In this document: positions 60,141 to 64,000 of the stretch, in pieces
How positions within the stretch are numbered: the stretch's first letter is position 1
Layout of the letters: every line of letters starts with the position of its first letter
NCBI GenBank assembly: GCA_022577435.1
Contig: JAKOON010000050.1
Span: forward strand, 2,499,501-2,563,500
Reading direction: 5' to 3'
DNA: 64,000 bases
DNA from: Embiotoca jacksoni
Taxonomy: Eukaryota; Chordata; Actinopteri; Embiotocidae
Position numbers and translations under genes: made by a program
The notes under the pieces: model-generated
What the model saw: only the letters and a program-made list of their open reading frames with translations
Databases searched by the model: none
Told to the model about the DNA's origin: nothing

Positions 60141-61968
60141 ACATTATAACAGGCATCATTGAATAAATGAAAATGCAAATTATGTTTTACATTGCTGCAT
60201 GTGCTTGATGTTTGAACAGCATTAAGTGCAATTAAAGCATTTCATTGATTTTTCAAGCCATTCATGCAAATTAACGCATTAAGAATAATACCAAAACTAA
60301 ACAGCGAAAACAAATATCCTAAAAAAAACAAAAAAAAAACAGCTTAAACACCTTTCCACACATTTGCATTTGATAATGATGCAATAATATCTGGTATTTA
60401 CCAGTATTGCTTTCATATGAAAAGTGACTATTGCCTTCAGAGATTAATATAACCAACAAGATGCAGGATGTTTGAGGCTACTGTCTAAACTTGAGAGATT
60501 TCTGGGATGAAATGCAGGAATTGAGGTTATAATTATAGCAACCATTTAATGGGTTTATTATATTGCAATAATAGTGGTGGAATGCAACAGGTTCCTAGCT
60601 GTCTTTGTTCTAGCTCATTGCTGCTCTCTTAAGCAGAAGAGGAGGCCCCTATTGAGCTATTTTAACTGTGGCCACTGACTTTATTTTATGAAATTGTCAT
60701 TTGAACCATGCGTAGGTGGTTCACCCATGCTGACATAATTGGAACCTGGCTTGGATGTAACACCGTGAAAGCAGTACATTCTGCAGAGAGGGAAAGCTAG
60801 TGTATAACTTTACCTTCAGCCGCGATAGCTATTTCAAAACAATATTTATAGATTCCTGTCTTAGTCATGAAATGAACTCATACTTAAGGCTACATTACAG
60901 TATCTTCCCCTTTCAACCATTCTGGCTGCCATTCCCAGCTGCTACCTTTTGCGACTCGATTTAAGCTGTTATATGTGTGACTCCCCTGTATGAACAGGTG
61001 GTGGAAATGGATGCTGTATTTTCCTGGCACAATCTTCCATGGGGTTGTCCCAGGCTTTTCAGCCTCGCTGCTGGGCCTCAGATGTCGTATTTATGCTTGT
61101 TTTTTGTCTGGTATTTTGCTAGTGCTGGCTGATAGTATCTGTTCTCAGCATCTGTTTATTCAAACTTCTCATGCTCCATTTTTCTTTCCATTAATAAGTA
61201 CTTCCTGACTTGTTCTCTTTGGACCAGTTCGTTGCACGAGGTCTTCCGCTGACTCTAAAATTGTCTTTGTTTACAACAGAACTGTTGCTGCAAAATATTT
61301 TTCCTCTTCTATCTTTACAGCAGTGTTGACCTCGGTGAAGGCCAACTTAACATCCTGACTGGACTTCCAAACAGAATGTATAAAAGTGTTAAGCAGTAGC
61401 TCCAACGTAAAGTGTTTCCCTCTTATTCATGTTTAAATAATGTTTCTTTCCCCAGCACTGTTTACTTGATACAATTTTGATTGCTTTATAGTCAGTAAAT
61501 GGAAACTATCAAGACTATGGTGTATTTCTTATCCCTGAGCCAAACATATATCTTATAGAAGGCTGCACTTAGCATTCAGTTACAGTCCAACTGCAGGTAA
61601 ATATGAACGTGTTTGAATTGTCATGTGTTCAAAATGAATGGACCTCATTTCATCAAAAACTCTCCATATTGTTTGTACATGGGAGTCCTTTGCTGCTATT
61701 CCTGAGATAAAGTTTTGCATGTCATGTCCATTATCTAGTGTATCATTGCTTTGAAAGTATGGACACCTCACTTAAGAGTTCCATTAAGTGCTATAATGGG
61801 GATTATCCAACCTCCCCTTTGTGGTTTCTGTATTTAAAGCTGTGTGGACAAGTTCATAAATCACTCACTTAGCTAATGTGGATATCCTTTTGGAGAAAAT
61901 TACTATGGATTTGGAGGTGATGTGATTGCAGAATGAAAATAAGCACATTTGTCATTGTTATCATTCAG

Positions 61969-62043
61969 ACTGGTGTTGGCCACTGAGGATGCTATTCAGG
62001 AAATGATGAGACCGGGGGACCTAAATAGGCTGGGCGAGCTGAG
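61969..62043 (+). CDS. Candidate exon e of the downstream gene
   Basis: The acceptor is TTGTCATTGTTATCATTCAG and the donor GAG|GTAAAT. Two of the three phases hit stops; entry with one completing base is fully open. It encodes LVLATEDAIQEMMRPGDLNR then LGEL, a convincing acidic helical peptide, and leaves phase 2. The entry phase matches the exit of the micro-exon at 45321. The codon left open at 62043 means the gene continues; no credible next exon is seen before 64000. Confidence 0.55.
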
Positions 62044-62569
62044 GTAAATAGGAAATGCACTTAAATCCAGCCATTAAATCTGTTAGCTCTCCTTTTTCGG
62101 TGTCTTCAGTGCAGCTGAATAAATAGTTGTATAATGGCACATGTTAAGAAAAGGTCAGTAAATAATTTTAAGCACTCAGTATCCATAGGTGACGGCAAGA
62201 AAAGATATCAGCAAACCACCCTGAGATTACACATTTCAAAGAGTGTTTGCTTCAGTCAGAGCTGTATCACCGCTCACGTTGCTGACTGCATCCAAGATGC
62301 TTTCAAGTTCCCTACTTGAAAGATGCTGGTTGGAACCGATGTATTTGACAGTTGCATCATTTGGAAAACGAGAAGGGGTTGGCATCTTAAAACACATCCA
62401 CCGATTTAAAAAAAAAAAATTCGCTTTTGTTGCTTGTGACGAGAAACGGTAGCATAAAAGTTTCCGGGGACCTGTTATTTGCGGTATCAGATTGCTCCAA
62501 CTCAATTAAACATAAGGATGATGCCGGATTATTTTCTGCAGTAATGGGTAAATATTTGAATGCTGCAGC
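62044..62569. other. Intron or flank, nothing distinctive
   Basis: A/T-rich sequence with an A-run at 62408. Acceptor-like sites at 62124 and 62540 lead straight into stops in the required phase. Confidence 0.4.
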
Positions 62570-62729
62570 CGGGGCGTCTGTGGCTCAGAGGGGTTGGCGG
62601 CTAATCGCGGGGTTGGCGGTTCAAGCTCTGTCGTCATTGGTGTGTGTGAATGGCAGGTAAAATTGTAAATCACTTTGTAAACCTCTAAGGTAAAAAGGCC
62701 CTATATATGAGCAGACCACTTACCATCAC
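62570..62729 (+). mobile_element. tRNA-derived SINE, internally deleted
   Basis: The head carries an RNA polymerase III A box (TGGCTCAGAGG, 62581-62591) and B box (GGTTCAAGCTC, 62618-62628). The tail (GAATGGCAGGTAAAATTGTAA, ACCTCTAAGGTAAAAAGGC, CTATATATGAGCAGACCACTT) is the LINE-like 3' end of a common fish SINE. The segment that usually separates the B box from GTGTGTGAATGGCAG is largely missing, so this copy is a deletion derivative. It sits downstream of exon e on the same strand. Confidence 0.8.
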
Positions 62730-62756
62730 TATTGGCACAGCAACATGCTCTGACAC

Positions 62757-62907
62757 TTCAGTAGTTAAGGTTGACTTAGGTTTAGGCACATAAGGCGACT
62801 CAGTCTCTGCTACGTTGGGCTTAGTCTGTCCCCCAGGTAGTTATGGTTAGGAAATCTTTGTCATTATGGTTACAACAATAACCACAGTTAGGGCTATAGC
62901 CAGTGTA
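62757..62907. repeat. Remnant of GGTTAGG-type teleost repeat
   Basis: TAGTTAAGGTTGACTTAGG, TTTAGGCACATAAGG and GGTTAGGAAATCTTTGTCATT resemble a dispersed fish repeat in which GGTTAGG-like phrases recur. The copy is short and diverged and has no coding capacity. Confidence 0.55.
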
Positions 62908-64000
62908 CAATAATGGAGCTGCTTGTCAGATATCTTAAAATACCCAAATGTTGGCTGTTGGTAGAAGACAACCAGTGTTCTTGTTTCAAAAGTCAGAGTT
63001 TTTTCTTTGGCCTGTCTATCCACCCCGACCTCCTCCCTCTGCAGACCGAAGCTTTAATAGTCAGTCCCTCCAGAGATTTATGTGATTGTTGCGATCAAAA
63101 ATGCTTGATTTCACTGTCTTTTCTCAAAAAAAATTGCAACGCAATTGGTGGAGTTTAAAGTGATCTTTATTCGCGGTAAAATGACAGGAGTTAGCTCAAC
63201 TTTGAGGAAAACAAATTAAGATATTGTTTAACAACTACCTGATAAAGATTAATATTTAATTAATTTCTATGATAATAAGCATACTGCACAAAAACAAATA
63301 TTTTACTCAAACCGTTTTTAACTTGGTAAACCGTTGACTGAAATTGACAAAAACAAAAATCATAAAAGTGATGTAGCTTTACAAAGAAAAAAAGGCCACA
63401 TCTGCTGTAAAAGTACAGGCTTTAAATGTTTCATAAATCATTTTAATTCAACATATGGGCCATCTGTATTCACCAAATACAAAGTGCAGCCTCTTACAAT
63501 TGGAATTGTGTATGAAACTATTTTACATATTTCCTATTCCCAAAATAAGACTGCATTTCCCACAAAGCCCATCATTACCATTTGTTCAGGGGAGGAGGGA
63601 GCAGAGCCTTGCTGATTGTAAATGATTTAATTTTGTTTTGTTAACAAAGTGAGTTTCGTATGAAAGGCTACTTTATGCTATAACACATTCAGCAGATCTT
63701 CTGTTGCAGACATTTTTTGCAAATAAATGGTCGGAAATTTGTAACATTTTAAGCTCCTGCAAGTATTGTAGAGATTGCTTAAATGTGCGTAAATTATTGC
63801 GATCACAAGATTGCGATTTCATGGTGGGACTGAATAGTGAAAAGTATTTCCTCCTTTGTCGCTGCCATCATACTTTGGAAGGTCTCAAAAAATGATTTTC
63901 CATGAATCAATATTCCACGACAGTGAAAATTACTCACGTTATTTCTTGTGAAATGCAAAAATGAAACTATGTGCATGACTTCTGATGAACATTGTAAATA
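62908..64000. other. Right end, no gene seen
   Basis: Two good pyrimidine-tract acceptors (before 63045 and 63711) do not open a frame in the phase left by exon e. The rest is A/T-rich and unremarkable. Confidence 0.4.

Larger units (their letters stand above)
45358..61968. other. Long gene-poor stretch, possibly one large intron
   Basis: If the downstream gene model is right, this 16.6 kb is intronic. It contains a CA microsatellite, CTCF-like motifs, a G-rich tract (48610), and fish repeats at 46.5, 51.6, 57.7 and 59.7 kb. Several strong acceptors occur (46299, 51259, 54606), but none has decisive coding evidence. Intermediate exons may have been missed. Confidence 0.35.

Noticed and set aside
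59845..60159. Minus-strand 104-codon frame
   Set aside because: It lies within a recognised dispersed fish repeat.

Overview
This window is vertebrate nuclear DNA, most likely from a percomorph teleost. Coding exons are short and separated by T-rich introns with GT/AG boundaries. The intervening DNA holds recognisable fish repeats: a 5'-truncated non-LTR retrotransposon, a tRNA-derived SINE, several short non-autonomous repeats, and long CA, TA, GA and AAT microsatellites. I see no prokaryotic operons, rRNA, CRISPR arrays or free-standing tRNA genes.

The one gene identified with confidence is CAAP1 (caspase activity and apoptosis inhibitor 1). It lies on the + strand at 30182-32197 with six coding exons, giving an intact 329-residue protein.

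Upstream, positions 1337-29620 hold seven exons, also on the + strand. Their splice phases agree at every junction and they join into one 203-codon frame with a proper stop. I do not recognise the protein. A poly(A) signal follows at 29862, and the CAAP1 promoter begins only about 200 bases later, so the two genes sit in tandem. A CTCF-like motif lies between them. CpG-dense stretches at about 1-530 and 10380-12370 look like promoter islands of, or inside, this upstream gene.

Downstream (32198-64000) is gene-poor. Five good exon candidates (40401, 41357, 44876, 45321 and 61969) suggest the start of a large third gene on the + strand that runs out of the window. One junction in it does not resolve, and the protein is unidentified.

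Repeats by region: LINE remnant with unusual hairpins 3.5-4.7 kb; GC-rich minisatellite 11.7 kb; paired copies of two dispersed repeats (12.9/20.9 kb and 18.5/39.4 kb); MITE-like repeat 14.6 kb; G-quadruplex-prone tracts 33.5 and 48.6 kb; microsatellites 7.0, 15.9, 24.6, 37.4, 44.4, 46.0 and 59.8 kb; further fish repeats 46.5, 51.6, 57.7, 59.7 and 62.6-62.9 kb. No complete novel mobile or defence system was seen. The best leads are the unrecognised upstream gene, the partial downstream gene, and a possible CTCF-delimited domain around CAAP1.
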